DNA of 64,000 nt from Comamonas endophytica (GTDB taxonomy: Bacteria; Pseudomonadota; Gammaproteobacteria; Burkholderiales; Burkholderiaceae_C), in contig NZ_CP106881.1 in NCBI RefSeq assembly GCF_023634805.2, positions 248,001 through 312,000 on the forward strand, in the 5' to 3' direction. Shown one piece after another: positions 38,753-46,320 of this stretch; the stretch's first letter is position 1, and each line of letters begins with the position of its first letter. A model generated the notes under the pieces. The model did no database searches, was not told the DNA's origin, and saw only the letters and a list, made by a program, of their open reading frames with translations. The translations under genes were made by a program, and so were the position numbers.

Positions 38753-39505
38753 TCAGCGCGCCTCCACGCTCTTGGCGGCAGCCGCCTGCTCGGCGGCGAC
38801 TTCCTCGGCGGCGCGACCGCCACCCAGTTCCTTGTCAAGCATCTTGTCCAGGCGGTACATGCGCCAGCCGTGGATCAGGAAAGCGCAGATGGCGGTGGGA
38901 ATGCCCCACAGCGCGACATGGATCGGTTCGACTTCAATGCCCGCCTCGCGCAGGAAGGTGACCATCAGCACGATGGCGCCAAACGCGACGAAGATGTCTT
39001 CGCCGAAGAACAGGCCGACGTTGTCGGTGGCGGCCGAATAGGCGCGCAGCTTGTGGCGGATGCGCTGGGGCAGCGTGCCGTACCTGGTCTGCGCCGCGCC
39101 TTCGGCCATCGGGGCCAGCAGCGGACGCACCATCTGCGGGTGCCCGCCCAGGCTGGTCAGACCGACGGCGGCAGTGAGCTCGCGCGCGGCAAGGTACACC
39201 ACCAGCAGCCGCCCGGCCGTGGCCGACTTGATGCTGCTGATCCAGTTCTGCGCGTGCTGGCGCAACCCGTGGCGCTCGAGCAGGCCGATCACCGCCAGCG
39301 GCAGCAGGATGATCAGCGGCAGGTTGCGGGTCTTGATGAAGCCCGTGCCGATCGTGGCCAGGATCCTGTCGAAGCCAAAGCCGGCGGCCAGGGCCGTGGC
39401 AATGGCGGTGGCGATCACCACCAGCATCGGATTGAAGCGCAGCACGAAGCCCGCGATGATGACGCCGACCCCGATCAGGGGCCAAAGGCTGACGTCTGTT
39501 GGCAT
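38753..39505 (-). CDS. DUF969 membrane protein, probable transporter half
   Basis: A 250-residue membrane protein with about six helices. VGVIIAGFVLRFNPMLVVIATAIATALAAGF and SLGGHPQMVRPLLAPMAEGAA are typical of DUF969. A hydrophilic Ala/Glu-rich C-tail of about 30 residues is cytoplasmic. It is the first gene of the pyroglutamate operon, facing the divergent GntR regulator. DUF969 and DUF979 probably form one transporter; substrate inferred from neighbours only. Confidence 0.86.
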   Translation of the reverse strand: MPTDVSLWPLIGVGVIIAGFVLRFNPMLVVIATAIATALAAGFGFDRILATIGTGFIKTRNLPLIILLPLAVIGLLERHGLRQHAQNWISSIKSATAGRLLVVYLAARELTAAVGLTSLGGHPQMVRPLLAPMAEGAAQTRYGTLPQRIRHKLRAYSAATDNVGLFFGEDIFVAFGAIVLMVTFLREAGIEVEPIHVALWGIPTAICAFLIHGWRMYRLDKMLDKELGGGRAAEEVAAEQAAAAKSVEAR

Positions 39506-39612
39506 TGGTTAGACCTTTCTTTTCTCCACCGACCCGGCAGCCGGGGCAAGGGACTCGATGGCCACATGCCATGCGTCCACTGCGCACTGTTGCCTACGGC
39601 ATATAGAACGGC

Positions 39613-39643
39613 ACAAGGGCTGGTCCAAAAAACCAGCCCTTGT
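39613..39643. repeat. 12-bp perfect inverted repeat (hairpin)
   Basis: ACAAGGGCTGGT (39613-39624) and ACCAGCCCTTGT (39632-39643) with loop CCAAAAA. There is no T run after the stem on either strand, so a simple terminator is unlikely. Its AAGGGCT/AGCCCTT core is shared with the hairpin between rplT and pheS, suggesting a dispersed palindrome family. Confidence 0.5.
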
Positions 39644-39753
39644 ATTTGTTGAACAATTCACGCAAAAGATTGATCACTCACAACCATGTGAATGAACAAT
39701 ATCCGCATTGTGAGCCGTCGCAATGGCCATAGGATCAGTAGTTTCCCTAATTG

Positions 39754-39767
39754 GTCTTGTACAAGAC
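39754..39767. promoter_or_regulatory. GntR/FadR-type operator palindrome
   Basis: GTCTTGTACAAGAC is a perfect 14-bp palindrome. Its centre TTGTACAA fits the GntR-family pattern (GT..AC core). It lies 103 bp before the gntR ATG and 249 bp before the DUF969 start, between the two divergent units. Confidence 0.6.
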
Positions 39768-39869
39768 GCTTTTCTCCGGGCCGTTCCATGCTTCTTTGGC
39801 GGCACAATGGCCCGGGGCATGGTCTTCGTCCCTGCCGCATATCCTGTCACCCTCCCCTTCTCCCTACCG

Positions 39870-40550
39870 ATGACATCTGTTTCAGAACTCCCCGGCGCCA
39901 CTACCAGCCTCAATGAACGTGTGGCCGACATGGTTCGCCAGAAGATCGTGCAGGGAGAGTTCGTTCCCGGGCAGAAGCTTTCCGAGGCGGCACTGAGCGA
40001 GTCGCTGGATATCTCACGCAATACGCTGCGCGAAGTGTTCCGCACCCTGACCAAGGAGGGGCTGCTCAAGCACGCACCCAACCGCGGCGTCTTCGTGGCC
40101 ACGCCCAGCATCGCGTCGATCATCGACATCTACCGCGTGCGGCGCATGATCGAGTGCCAGGCCCTGGCCCAGGCCTATCCCTGCCACCCGGCCAAGAAGC
40201 GCATGCGCCAGGCCGTTGACAAGGCCCAGGCCTGCCGCGGCGCGGGCGACTGGCAGGGCGTGGGCACGGCCAACATGGACTTCCACATGGCGCTGGTGGA
40301 GATGGCCGACAGCGAGCGCCTCAACAGTTTCTTTTCCCACCTGCTGGTCGAATTGCGCCTGGCCTTCGGGCTGCTCAACGATCCCGAATTCCTGCATGCG
40401 CCCTATGTGGACATGAACCTGCGCCTGATGGAGATGGTCGAGTCCAACCAGATGGCCGAGGCGGCTGCGGCGCTCGGTGACTATCTGGTGCATTCGGAGC
40501 GAATTGTGCTCGCGGTTTATGCACGGCAGATTGCCCAAGACCAGCCCTGA
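39870..40550 (+). CDS. GntR-family (FCD/FadR-type) regulator
   Basis: A 226-residue regulator. The winged helix (about 12-75: LNERVADMVRQKIVQGEFVPGQKLSEAALSESLDISRNTLREVFRTLTKEGLLKHAPNRGVFV, abbreviated motif LSESLDISRNTLRE) is followed by an all-helical FCD effector domain (about 85-220) with the metal-ligand type residues D..H in MDFHMAL. ATG 39870 gives the usual N-terminal length. Divergent placement and the palindrome upstream suggest it controls the pyroglutamate operon, with 5-oxoproline or a related acid as effector (inference). Confidence 0.92.
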   Translation: MTSVSELPGATTSLNERVADMVRQKIVQGEFVPGQKLSEAALSESLDISRNTLREVFRTLTKEGLLKHAPNRGVFVATPSIASIIDIYRVRRMIECQALAQAYPCHPAKKRMRQAVDKAQACRGAGDWQGVGTANMDFHMALVEMADSERLNSFFSHLLVELRLAFGLLNDPEFLHAPYVDMNLRLMEMVESNQMAEAAAALGDYLVHSERIVLAVYARQIAQDQP

Positions 40551-40648
40551 TCCAGCACAAAACGCTGTCGCCATTTAAATCGCGATCAAACAGAAAAAAC
40601 GTCGATACTATCGGTTACATTCCCCGGTCCAACATAGAGGGGAAGACT

Positions 40649-41143
40649 GTGAAAAAAAGCATTTTGGTATCGGCGGTGGTTCTTGCATGTTCTGGTTGCG
40701 CATCCGTCATCAATGATTCAACGCATCCCATCAAGGTTGAAACGAAGATGCCCTCGGGCGAATTGGTAGCGGGGGCCGACTGCAAACTCTCCAACGATTA
40801 TGGGACGTTCACCGTGAAGTCCGGCGATACGACCCAGATTCGACGCTCCAGCAAGGATCTCGACATTCTGTGCAAGGACCCCAAGAACCCGGATGCCCAG
40901 GCACGCGCCATTTCACGGGCCAATGGTGGAATGTGGGGCAATATCATTCTCGGCGGCGGAGTGGGCGCCATCATCGACCACAACAAGGGAACTGCTTATA
41001 CCTATCCCACCTGGGTCCAGCTGGTGTTTGGACAAACACTGGTCTTCGACCGCTCGGTGGAAAAAGACGGTCAGCCGGTCCTGGCCGCACAGCCTGTCAA
41101 CTCGGCGGCGGCAGGGGTTTCCGAGACCGTGACTGCCAAATAA
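40649..41143 (+). CDS. Hypothetical lipoprotein
   Basis: A 164-residue lipoprotein starting at GTG 40649 with GAGGGGA 5 bp upstream. The signal peptide MKKSILVSAVVLACSGC offers two cysteines; C14 (VLAC) or C17 (CSGC) could be lipidated. The mature part has a PEGA-like beta fold: HPIKVETKMPSGELVAGADCKLSNDYGTFTVKSGDT, then a Gly-rich hydrophobic stretch (MWGNIILGGGVGAIIDHNKGTAYTYPTWVQL), as seen in several outer-membrane lipoproteins that sit near the envelope. Function unknown. Confidence 0.75.
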   Translation: MKKSILVSAVVLACSGCASVINDSTHPIKVETKMPSGELVAGADCKLSNDYGTFTVKSGDTTQIRRSSKDLDILCKDPKNPDAQARAISRANGGMWGNIILGGGVGAIIDHNKGTAYTYPTWVQLVFGQTLVFDRSVEKDGQPVLAAQPVNSAAAGVSETVTAK

Positions 41144-41350
41144 AACGCGCCTGCCGGTTTCTTCCCATGCGGCTGCAGAGCCCGCGCAGACGTGATATCG
41201 CGATATCAATCTCAATATCCAGCATGCCGATATTCAGTCATTGCCTTTCGCAAAAGGCATAAGTGCATTTGCAGGCGCACCACGGAGCCTGAGCAAATAT
41301 TGCGGCGCCCGTTGCAGATCACGGCAAGCTGACGATCCATTCCATGCAAA

Positions 41351-41385
41351 ACCCACCCGATGCCCCAAGGCACAGGTGGGTTTTT
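41351..41385. terminator. Bidirectional terminator between the lipoprotein gene and aceA
   Basis: ACCCACC (41351-41357) pairs with GGTGGGT (41375-41381), with AAAA before and TTTTT after. It lies 48 bp after the aceA stop and can serve both convergent genes. Confidence 0.8.
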
Positions 41386-41432
41386 CAATGGGTCCAGCTC
41401 AGGCGCTCTTGCCGGCGCCAGCAACTGTTGAC

Positions 41433-42764
41433 TCAGTGAAACTGCTCTTCCTCGGTCGACCCGGCAAGCGCCTTCACGCTCGACGTGCCCCCTTGGATCA
41501 CGGTTGTCACATCATCGAAGTACCCCGCTCCCACCTCCTGCTGGTGCGACACGAAGGTGTAGCCCTTCTCGCGCGCCGCGAACTCCGGCTCCTGCACCAT
41601 GTTCACGTAGTGCTTCATGCCTTCGCCATTGGCGTAGGCATGGGCGAACTGGAAGGTGTTGAACCAGTTGATGTGGATGCCGGCCAAGGTGATGAACTGG
41701 TATTTGTAGCCCAGCGCCGAGAGCTCTTCCTGGAACGAGGCGATGGTTCTGTCGTCGAGGTTCTTCTTCCAGTTGAAGGAAGGCGAGCAGTTGTAGCTCA
41801 GCAGCTTGCCGGGGCATGCGGCATGGACGGCCTGGGCGAATTCGCGGGCGAAGCCCAGGTCGGGGGTGCCGGTCTCGCACCACACCAGATCGGCATAGGG
41901 GGCGTAGGCCACGCCGCGGCTGATGGCCTGTTCGAGGCCGTTGCGCACGCGGTAGAAGCCTTCCTGCGTGCGCTCGCCGGTCAGGAAGGGCTGGTCGTTG
42001 GCGTCGTGGTCGGAGGTGATCAGATTCGCAGCCTCGGCATCGGTGCGCGCCAGGATCAAGGTGGGCACGCCCATCACGTCGGCGGCGAAGCGTGCCGACT
42101 TGAGCTTCTCCATGGCCTCCTGCGTGGGCACCAGTACCTTGCCGCCCATGTGGCCGCATTTCTTCACGGCCGCCAGCTGGTCCTCGAAGTGCACGCCCGC
42201 GGCGCCGGCGGCAATCATGTTCTTCATCAGTTCGAAGGCGTTGAGTACGCCGCCGAAGCCGGCCTCGGCATCGGCCACGATGGGCAGGAAATAGTCGATG
42301 AACCCGGCATCGCCCGGGTTCAGGCCGCGGGCCCACTGGATCTCGTCGGCACGCTTGAAGGTGTTGTTGATGCGGCGCACCATGGTTGGGACCGAGTCGT
42401 AGGCATAGAGCGACTGGTCGGGATACATGGTCTCGGAGCTGTTGCCGTCTGCTGCGACCTGCCATCCCGAGAGGTACACCGCTTCGAGCCCGGCCTTGGC
42501 CTGCTGCATGGCCTGGCCCGCCGAGATCGCGCCAAAGGAGTTCACGTAGCCCTTCCTGGCTCCGCCATTGACCTTCTGCCAGAGCTTCTCGGCCCCGCGC
42601 TGGGCCAGGGTGTGCTCGGGCTGCAGGCTGCCGCGCAGGCGCACCACGTCGGCTGCCGTATAGCCGCGCCTGACACCCTTCCAGCGCGGGTTCTGCGCCC
42701 AGTCCTTTTCAAGGGCGGCGATTTGCTGTTCACGGCTCAGTTGCTGCGTCAGGGATTGAGGCAT
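41433..42764 (-). CDS. aceA: Isocitrate lyase
   Basis: A 443-residue glyoxylate-shunt enzyme that splits isocitrate into glyoxylate and succinate. The catalytic KKCGHMGG is at 201-208 with C203 as the general base; VHFEDQ, LARTDAEAANLITSDHD and LLSYNCSPSFNW complete the active site. GGAG 7 bp upstream fixes ATG 42764. No malate synthase lies next to it. A 20-bp palindrome at 42855-42874 covers its likely promoter. Confidence 0.97.
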   Translation of the reverse strand: MPQSLTQQLSREQQIAALEKDWAQNPRWKGVRRGYTAADVVRLRGSLQPEHTLAQRGAEKLWQKVNGGARKGYVNSFGAISAGQAMQQAKAGLEAVYLSGWQVAADGNSSETMYPDQSLYAYDSVPTMVRRINNTFKRADEIQWARGLNPGDAGFIDYFLPIVADAEAGFGGVLNAFELMKNMIAAGAAGVHFEDQLAAVKKCGHMGGKVLVPTQEAMEKLKSARFAADVMGVPTLILARTDAEAANLITSDHDANDQPFLTGERTQEGFYRVRNGLEQAISRGVAYAPYADLVWCETGTPDLGFAREFAQAVHAACPGKLLSYNCSPSFNWKKNLDDRTIASFQEELSALGYKYQFITLAGIHINWFNTFQFAHAYANGEGMKHYVNMVQEPEFAAREKGYTFVSHQQEVGAGYFDDVTTVIQGGTSSVKALAGSTEEEQFH

Positions 42765-42854
42765 TTGGGTCTCCAAGGTTGATGAAACGGAGGGTGCATT
42801 CCTGCTGCCCTTGGAAACCAATGTAAATTTTTTTGTGCGCTACAGCCTCGGTCT

Positions 42855-42874
42855 TATGTCTTATATAAGACATA
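42855..42874. promoter_or_regulatory. 20-bp perfect palindrome upstream of aceA
   Basis: TATGTCTTATATAAGACATA is self-complementary over 20 bp and centred 100 bp upstream of the aceA start. An extra TCTTAT half-site adjoins it (42853-42858). TTGATT lies about 17 bp upstream on the minus strand, so the palindrome overlaps the probable -10 region and would fit a repressor of the glyoxylate shunt. Confidence 0.6.
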
Positions 42875-42916
42875 TTTATTCGTTATGAATCAACAACTTA
42901 GGAAGATTTTTCATAT

Positions 42917-42935
42917 CAAGAAACGGAGTTTCTTG
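42917..42935. repeat. Inverted repeat downstream of the L,D-transpeptidase gene
   Basis: CAAGAAAC (42917-42924) and GTTTCTTG (42928-42935) with loop GGA, followed on the plus strand by a run of seven Ts at 42944-42950. On the minus strand it lies 130 bp after the transpeptidase stop and before the aceA promoter; it may be that gene's terminator, although the U run on that strand is poor. Confidence 0.4.
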
Positions 42936-43063
42936 TATTGATATTTTTTTGTGCGCCGCAGCATTTTTCTTTTCCGCATCGTGAAAAATAGATTGCAGCA
43001 GGCAAAATCTCCGCAGACACCGCTGCCCAAGGCACCTGAAGTCCTTCGCCCCACGCCTGTGTA

Positions 43064-44467
43064 TCAGCCGCGGACCTCTTCCGACAGCACTTCCCAGCGG
43101 TCTCCGGTGCGATGCCAGTATTGGCGCAAGGCCAATGCCTTGCGAGCCTTCTGGCTGCCGAGCTGCATTTCCACGATGCGGATCTCGCCCTTGGCTTCCT
43201 TCCAGGCATAAACCGAGAGGTCCTGCACCGCAATGTCGGCAAGTCGAAACAGTTCCGTGAGCCGGGCCTTGGGGAAGCGTTCCGCCACGGGCTCGCCGCC
43301 ATAGAGCTTTGCCAGCAGCTGCGGATCGGCGGCCTTCCAGGCCTGCTGCCAGCCGTCGAGCACGCGCACGAAGGACTCGGTGGCTTTGGCATGGGCACGG
43401 TCCGAGGGGCCAGCCCACTGCAGCTTGTCGCGGATCAGCACCGGGGTCTGGCGGTCGAGCGTCTTCATCAGCTCGATCAGGTCCGGGTTGGCCAGCACGA
43501 TGCAGCCGTCGCTGGCCTCCGGCAGGCGCGCGAACTGGTCCGGTGGTGCTCCATGCAGCCAGATGCCGTCACCCGAGCGGTTCATGGCGCGGTCCCAGTC
43601 ATTGGGATAGTTGAGGGTCAGCGCCCCCTTGCCGTAGAACTCGGGCAGGCGCACGCCGGGAATCTGGCGGCCGATGAAGTACACCCCCTGCGGTGTCCTC
43701 TGGTCGCCTTCCAGCGATTTGCCCATGCCCAGCTTGCCGATCGACACATAGAAATCGCGCACCAGCCGCAGCTGGCCCTTTTCATGGGCAAACAGATAGA
43801 GCCGGGATTTGCTGGCGTCGATGGCGATGGCATGGCGCACCGAAGCCCCCAGACGCTGGAACTCGCGCGGCACGCTGGCGGCTGCCGGCAATGCGCTGGC
43901 GGCATGTACGCGGCGCTGGATTTCCGTTTGCAGGCCGTTCACCTGCTCCTGCAGCTGCTGCGGTGGCGCGAGCGCGGCATGACCCACCGCCACATGCTTC
44001 ACCAGCAGCTCCGTGACCTCGGAGGCGGGCGCGCCGGCCCAGCTGGTCGCGCGGCCGGTCTTGAAGCGCAGCAGGTCGGCATAGACCAGCTGTGCGGCGC
44101 GGAAATTGGGCACGTCTGCAGTGAGCCGGGCTGCGGCCTGCAGTGCGGCATCGAGCTCCTGGCGCCTGACGAGGTCGATGACCTGCAGCAGGCGCGCTTC
44201 CGCCGAGGCAGGCGCCGGCGCCGCGGGCTTTGCAGCCGCCAGCGCGGTCACCGCACCAGCACCTGCCGCCACGCCCGCCGTCGCCGCAAGCCCGGCGCGG
44301 CTGGCCGGCTTCGGGGCCGCAGCACCGGTGCGCTTGCTGGCCTTGGCAGCCTTGGCGGCGCCGACGGCCTTTTTCGAGTTCTGCGGCTGCGCCTGAACGG
44401 AAAATGCCATGCTGCTGCCGATCAGGCACAGCAGCAATGCCTGGCAAAGCGGCCTTTTAAAGAACAT
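43064..44467 (-). CDS. L,D-transpeptidase (YkuD domain) with Cds6-like C-terminal domain
   Basis: A 467-residue periplasmic protein. Signal peptide ends SVQAQ (about 27). A Lys/Ala-rich linker (30-90) and a helical segment precede the YkuD domain (about 212-345), whose active site is IWLHGAP (H305) and SDGC (C322). The enzyme would make 3-3 peptidoglycan cross-links or attach proteins to the wall. Residues about 365-467 (WQQAWKAADPQLLAKLY to GDRWEVLSEEVRG) form an NTF2/SnoaL-like domain also seen in the adjacent upstream gene. It is 55 bp downstream of that gene, probably one operon. Confidence 0.9.
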   Translation of the reverse strand: MFFKRPLCQALLLCLIGSSMAFSVQAQPQNSKKAVGAAKAAKASKRTGAAAPKPASRAGLAATAGVAAGAGAVTALAAAKPAAPAPASAEARLLQVIDLVRRQELDAALQAAARLTADVPNFRAAQLVYADLLRFKTGRATSWAGAPASEVTELLVKHVAVGHAALAPPQQLQEQVNGLQTEIQRRVHAASALPAAASVPREFQRLGASVRHAIAIDASKSRLYLFAHEKGQLRLVRDFYVSIGKLGMGKSLEGDQRTPQGVYFIGRQIPGVRLPEFYGKGALTLNYPNDWDRAMNRSGDGIWLHGAPPDQFARLPEASDGCIVLANPDLIELMKTLDRQTPVLIRDKLQWAGPSDRAHAKATESFVRVLDGWQQAWKAADPQLLAKLYGGEPVAERFPKARLTELFRLADIAVQDLSVYAWKEAKGEIRIVEMQLGSQKARKALALRQYWHRTGDRWEVLSEEVRG

Positions 44468-44522
44468 TCCTGGTCATCTTCCTCTGGCAATCAACAGGCG
44501 GCAGGCGCCAGGAACATCGGTT

Positions 44523-45854
44523 TCAACCGCCCGTGGTTTCGCGCACGATGCGCCATTGGCCGCGCTCGTTGACCATCGAAAGGGTCTTGCGCGTGGTGGT
44601 CTTGAGGCTGCCGGCATCGTAGTTCTGGCGGAACCTCGCCGTCGCCTGGCTGCCGTCGACCGAGACCTGCAGGTTCTGCAGCGTGATCGAGATATCGCTC
44701 TTGCCGACGATGCGCGCGCGGCGCCCCTCCTTCCACTGCGCCAGGCTGGAGCCGTTGGCGGGAGTGAATTTCTCGCTGTAGGCATCGAGGTAGCGCTGCA
44801 TGTCCTGCTTTTCCCATGCCGCGGCCCAGTCCTTGACCGCGGACTCGACCTCGGCAACGTAGGGATCCACCGCCGGCTTGGCGGGCGTGGCGGGTTTTGC
44901 CTCCGCGATCTGCTTGGCTTCCGAGGCGGGAGCGGGTTTGGGCGTGGCCGGCTGAGGCGCGGCGGCGGCGGCCGGTGCCGGTGCCGGTGCCGGTGCGGGT
45001 GCCGGTGCGGGTGCCGCAACAGGCACCGGTGCCGGAACAGGCGCGGGCGCCCGTGCGGGAGCAGCCGCCGGCACCGGCGCGGGCGCAGGGGCAACCGCCA
45101 CGGGCGCAGCACTCTTCACGGCAGGTTTCGGCTCCACCACCGATGGCGGCGTGTCGAGGGCGGCCGGCTTCCTGTCCGCCATGGCCTGCGGCTTGGGCTC
45201 GGCAGGCTCCGCGCGCGCCGCCTTGGCCGGCACGGGCGCCGGGGCGCTGACCGTCGGGGCGGCCTGTGCCACCACGGTCTTGGAAGTGCCCTGCGGCGCG
45301 GGCACCAGCTGCGTGATCAGCGCCAGCTTGGCGGGGATGGTCTGGCGCGAACCGTCGAGCTGCAGCGCCTTGGTATAGGCTTCGCTGGCCATGCGCGCAT
45401 ACAGATCACCCAGGTTCTCATGGGCCGTCGTATAGCTGGGATTGGTGCGGATCGCCTGCTCCAGCGATTCGGCTGCCTTGCGCTCCTGCCCCTCCGCTGC
45501 ATACAGCACCGCCAGATTGTTGTAAGGCTCGGGCATGGTGGGGTACTCGCGCACCAGTGCCGAAAAGATCTTGATGGCCTGCGCATTCTGCTTTTGCTCG
45601 GTGGCGATCACCCCCCGCAGGAAGCGCATCTCCACATCGCCGGGATTTTGCTTGAGGTGGATATCGGCCTGCCTCGCCGCCTCGCGGGCATTGCCCTGGT
45701 CGAGCAGGCGGCCCACCTCGTCCACCGCGCGGGCGGCGTGCACGGGCATGCCCGTGCAAAGGCCCCAGCCCAGCAGCACGGCCAGCATGGGACGGGAAAA
45801 GCCCAGGGGAGTCGCACGGCGCTTGCGCGACACTACTTCGGATGCAATCTGCAT
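44523..45854 (-). CDS. TPR protein with Ala/Pro linker and Cds6-like C-terminal domain
   Basis: A 443-residue exported protein. A hydrophobic export signal (MLAVLLGWGLCTGMPVHAAR) is preceded by a 22-residue basic extension. About four TPR-like helical pairs (45-165; AREAARQADIHLKQNPGDVEMRF, EPYNNLAVLYAAEGQERKAAESLEQAI) are followed by about 140 residues of AP/PAP low complexity (190-330). The C-terminal NTF2-like domain (VKDWAAAWEKQDMQRYLDAY to GQWRIVRETTGG) resembles the end of the transpeptidase encoded next. It probably organises or localises that enzyme (inference). Confidence 0.82.
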   Translation of the reverse strand: MQIASEVVSRKRRATPLGFSRPMLAVLLGWGLCTGMPVHAARAVDEVGRLLDQGNAREAARQADIHLKQNPGDVEMRFLRGVIATEQKQNAQAIKIFSALVREYPTMPEPYNNLAVLYAAEGQERKAAESLEQAIRTNPSYTTAHENLGDLYARMASEAYTKALQLDGSRQTIPAKLALITQLVPAPQGTSKTVVAQAAPTVSAPAPVPAKAARAEPAEPKPQAMADRKPAALDTPPSVVEPKPAVKSAAPVAVAPAPAPVPAAAPARAPAPVPAPVPVAAPAPAPAPAPAPAPAAAAAPQPATPKPAPASEAKQIAEAKPATPAKPAVDPYVAEVESAVKDWAAAWEKQDMQRYLDAYSEKFTPANGSSLAQWKEGRRARIVGKSDISITLQNLQVSVDGSQATARFRQNYDAGSLKTTTRKTLSMVNERGQWRIVRETTGG

Positions 45855-46320
45855 ATGGCGCTCTTCTCTCTACGCGATGAATGGGAGGGGGAACTGAGAC
45901 AGCTGCGCACCCGGCCAGCCGCCAAGGGCCGGCCGCACCGGACCGGCAAGTGGTTGGTGCCGGAGTGTAGCGAAGCACCGGATTGTATATCGCCGCATCC
46001 GTCAAAAGGCCTTCATGCGGCCGGAGCGGTTGTCCCTGGCCACGCCCGCAGCGCAAGGGCCATGCCAGCGCTACGGAACATGTCTGCGACGTTACGGAAC
46101 ATGGGCCGTAACACCCGGCGCAACAGGGGGAACATGGGCCGCGACGGATGGTGCCCAGGTCATTGTTTTCTTCATGAAATCCAGTAAAAACAACCACTTG
46201 CGCGCTTTCCCAACGCCGATTTCACGCTGGCATGCATATTGCCCGGTTACTTCCAGACAGGCGCTGCGCCGCGCAGCCAGCGACTGACCGATTGAACGTT
46301 CAACCAACTGGAAAGAACCC
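45855..46320. other. Divergent control region between the TPR gene and the repeat adhesin
   Basis: A 466-bp gap without a credible gene. Features: three GGAACATG copies at 46075, 46096 and 46129 (21 and 33 bp apart) and the inverted repeat GTTACGG (46091-46097)/CCGTAAC (46106-46112). An AT-richer stretch at 46160-46260 probably holds the adhesin promoter. Confidence 0.6.
46075..46136 (+). promoter_or_regulatory. Three GGAACATG direct repeats with an embedded inverted repeat
   Basis: GGAACATG occurs at 46075-46082, 46096-46103 and 46129-46136, spaced about two and three helical turns, so all copies face one side of the DNA. The middle copy is inside the GTTACGG/CCGTAAC inverted repeat (8-bp spacer). 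This looks like an array of activator sites 185-245 bp upstream of the adhesin start codon. Confidence 0.4.

Larger units (their letters stand above)
39506..39869. other. Divergent control region of the pyroglutamate operon and gntR
   Basis: This 364-bp gap holds a perfect 12-bp hairpin (39613-39643), an inverted pair CTCACAA (39677-39683)/TTGTGAG (39708-39714) and the 14-bp palindrome at 39754-39767. No gene of its own is apparent; an in-frame extension of gntR into it (to 39723) has no family support. Confidence 0.6.
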
